The notes beneath the pieces were generated by a model. The model was not told where the DNA came from and made no database searches. It saw only the letters and a list, made by a program, of their open reading frames with translations. DNA of 17,500 nt from Halisarca cf. caerulea. Lineage: Eukaryota; Porifera; Demospongiae; Chondrillida; Halisarcidae. Of this stretch, positions 15,839 to 17,500 are shown one piece after another. The position numbers and the translations under genes were made by a program. The first letter of the stretch is position 1. Every line of letters starts with the position of its first letter. The DNA is taken from assembly GCA_963170055.1 (NCBI GenBank), contig CAUJGJ010000065.1, forward strand, positions 830,001 through 847,500. The letters run 5' to 3'.

Positions 15839-16107
15839 GCATAAAGTGATGTGACAAACGAAAGTAACTGCACACATTCGTAGCTCAGGTATTGACCATG
15901 TCACATGGAAAGAGGGAGCATAACTCAAATATAAAATGCACTATTTGCGAATGACTTGCATGTCAATAAGGACTACATGAATATACAACAACTTGAGTCA
16001 GGACGAAAACCACTTTTTGTAAATGACTTACATAATACATACATCTATAAAATCCAAAATGGAATACACGAATACACGGACTTTTACAACTCGTGAATGC
16101 ACAATAC
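15067..16107. other. AT-rich non-coding stretch before the PDZ exon
   Basis: It contains several TGCATGCATG words, a CA microsatellite (15785-15838) and TA-rich runs at 15620-15690. The part next to 16108 is the likely 3' UTR of the PDZ gene. A 159-codon minus frame at 15229-15708 has no recognisable features. Confidence 0.55.
15785..15838. repeat. (CA)n microsatellite
   Basis: CACGCGCGCA then CA repeats, interrupted once by CCTA at about 15807. Confidence 0.95.
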
Positions 16108-16375
16108 TCAGTTTGACAGTATGTGCATTTCAATGTCAGTTTGAATGCTTCGTAAAGTATCCAGGGCAAACGCTTGTGTGACTCCCTGAAAGCTCACTCC
16201 ATTTACGGACAGTATCTCATCTCCACTCTGCAGTCTGCCATCGTTCCAAGCTGCACCGTCCTTCAAGATGTCTTTGACCATGATGGGGAGATTCCCTAGG
16301 GGACTCCCCACTCCACCCACTATAGTGAACCCCAGACCACCGTGTCCTTTATGCAGCCTCACCAACTTCACACAC
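16108..16375 (-). CDS. C-terminal PDZ domain exon of a MUPP1/PATJ-like scaffold (partial gene)
   Basis: PDZ domains bind C-terminal peptides of partner proteins, usually at membranes. The exon starts after an acceptor (AG at 16376-16377), enters in phase 2, and reads CVKLVRLHKGHGGLGFTIVG onward for 88 residues to TGA at 16108-16110. Visible PDZ features are the GLGF carboxylate-binding loop, DGRLQSGDEILSVNG (beta D/E) and the helix B stretch QAFALDTLR. GGVGSPLGNLPIMVK resembles the last PDZ of MUPP1/PATJ (GGYGSPHGDLPIYVK), also C-terminal there. Helix B begins with Gln where class I PDZs have His. I find no other exon upstream in the window; 16424-16582 is a transposon fragment and beyond are tandem repeats. 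Other PDZ families cannot be excluded. Confidence 0.8.
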
Positions 16376-16423
16376 CTACAGAAAGAGGACAACAAACACA
16401 TCCACTGACACACGTTATTCCTA

Positions 16424-16582
16424 CAGGGAAACCACCCCAGTCCAGCCACCTTGGAGCCAAGAAATTTGGACAGAACAGACAGGTCCACTCCAATGTATGG
16501 ATGGCTTTTTGGGACTAGACAGGACGGCTGGTTTAGGCAGTGTGGCTGATTCACAGAAGCTTGGATTAGCAAGGCTTCACTG
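16424..16582. mobile_element. TA-flanked MITE, copy 5, upstream of the PDZ exon
   Basis: The left end CAGGGAAACCACCCCAGTCC and right end GGATTAGCAAGGCTTCACTG are diverged inverted repeats, flanked by TA at 16422-16423 and 16583-16584. It sits in the intron just upstream of the PDZ exon and explains why that frame stays open past the acceptor site. Confidence 0.6.
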
Positions 16583-16610
16583 TACTTGTACACAATGTTG
16601 TGTGTTTGCA

Positions 16611-16943
16611 CATACATACACAGTGGGTACATGGAGCATCAATACATGCAGTCACATACATACATACACAGCAGGTACATGGAGCATCAATACATGCAGT
16701 CACACACATACATACACAGTGGGTACACAAGCATCAATACATGCAGTCACACACATACATACACAGTGGGTGCACAAGCATCAATACATGCAGTCACACA
16801 CATACATACACAGTGGGTACACGGAGCATCAATACATGCAGTCACACACATACATACACAGTGGGTACACGGAGCATCAATACATGCAGTCACACACATA
16901 CATACACAGCAGGTACACAAGCATCAATACATGCAGTCACAGT
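16611..16943. repeat. 49-50 bp tandem array, seven copies
   Basis: Units start CAGTGGGTAC or CAGCAGGTAC, continue with GGAGCATC or AAGCATC, AATACATGCAGTC and CACACACATACATACA. Starts are near 16621, 16671, 16717, 16766, 16811, 16860 and 16908. Units come in 49-bp (ACAAGC) and 50-bp (ACGGAGC) forms. The frames crossing it are repeat artefacts. Confidence 0.93.
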
Positions 16944-17277
16944 GTTAGAAATAATGGTCAGCATTCAGACATTTTCCGACCATTTAGGCATTTTGTCCGA
17001 CCCAAAAATGTTTGGGTCAGACATTTGGCTGAGCACTACCAAATGATTATATGATACACACACACACAGTGATGCTGCCAAGTCATTTGTATGCCCAAAA
17101 ATAAGTAAGCAAAGCTGAAATTGTCTGAACCTAAATGTTAATGCTAGGACATCTGTCTATCCACCATTTGCTCCTTATTTCTAACACTGCAGTCACATAC
17201 AAAATAGCTGACATTTTCTGCATGGAGAATTTTATAACATCAATCACAACAATTAAGTGAGGTTTGTACTGTAATAT
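16944..17277. other. Non-coding stretch: nothing recognisable
   Basis: Contains a short inverted or duplicated segment CATTTTCCGACCATTTAGGC / CATTTTGTCCGACCC / TTTGGGTCAGACATTT (about 16969-17027) and a short CA run at 17056-17068. No coding frame is supported. Confidence 0.5.
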
Positions 17278-17438
17278 ACAGGACACCTCTCTAGTCTGAG
17301 CCACTGTAAGTCGGTCAAACTGTCTACACTGGCCATGCTGTTTAGTCCCAGAGGTTATCCACATGTAAACAGGAGTGGACCTCTCTACTCTGGCCACCTC
17401 CTGTCCCGAGGTGGCCAGATTACAGAGGTTCTACGGTG
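17278..17438. mobile_element. MITE-like element with internal hairpin, copy 6
   Basis: The left part ACCTCTCTAGTCTGAGCCAC pairs with the right end GTGGCCAGATTACAGAGGTT as an inverted repeat. An additional copy of the arm (GGACCTCTCTACTCTGGCCA, from 17377) forms a tight hairpin with the right arm around CTGTCCC at 17401-17407. Terminal bases are diverged and the ends are approximate. Confidence 0.5.
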
Positions 17439-17500
17439 CTTAAGATAAAACAAACTATATAGAAGGATACACAAAATATTGCACATACTTTCCAGTTGAC

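Noticed and set aside
16376..16632. Extension of the PDZ protein upstream through the open frame
   Set aside because: The PDZ exon begins at a clear acceptor, and the upstream frame runs through a TA-flanked MITE, so it is intronic.
16497..17054. Overlapping plus-strand frames with SINTCSHTHTYTVGT-like repeats
   Set aside because: They are products of the 49-50 bp tandem array; three frames look alike, as expected of a repeat and not of selection.

Overview
The window is nuclear DNA of a multicellular animal. It has spliced genes with GT-AG introns, metazoan-specific families (Hook, TMEM59, a PDZ scaffold) and very many (CA)n/(GT)n microsatellites and small MITE-like elements. The compact spacing, short introns and CARD-like gene would suit an early-branching invertebrate such as a sponge, but the sequence does not settle the taxon.

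Layout, left to right. Positions 1559-5841 (minus) hold the first 11 coding exons of a Hook-family dynein adaptor; the gene runs off the left edge. Its introns carry several microsatellites, a 26-bp and a 51-bp minisatellite and a TA-flanked MITE. Only 180 bp separate its ATG from that of a divergent seven-exon TMEM59 homologue (6022-9411, plus). About 230 bp further on is a complete three-exon gene for ribosomal protein eS28 (9642-10021, plus). From 10022 to 12725 I see no gene: there is a 231-bp foldback element, a hairpin, a 44-bp tandem repeat and a MITE. Positions 12726-14111 (minus) hold a single-exon 461-codon gene whose product looks like a CARD/death-fold domain followed by TPR-like helices. 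From 14139 to 16107 is AT-rich non-coding DNA with a second copy of a hairpin MITE. Positions 16108-16375 (minus) are the last coding exon of a PDZ protein, resembling the terminal PDZ of MUPP1/PATJ scaffolds. The rest is MITEs and a 50-bp tandem array.

The genes do not form an operon or one pathway. Hook and TMEM59 share a likely bidirectional promoter, and both families act in endosomal or autophagic trafficking, so co-expression is plausible but unproven. The eS28 promoter carries a perfect NRF-1 palindrome and an E-box.

The least expected observations are: (1) a tiny hairpin MITE family (TIR TAGTCTGG) present twice, each copy flanked by a perfect but different 9-bp target-site duplication; (2) introns in which (GT)n arrays begin exactly at the 5' splice site; (3) the intronless CARD-like/TPR-like gene among intron-rich neighbours; (4) a 22-bp near-palindromic array of alternating purine-pyrimidine DNA. 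I found no clearly new multi-gene system.
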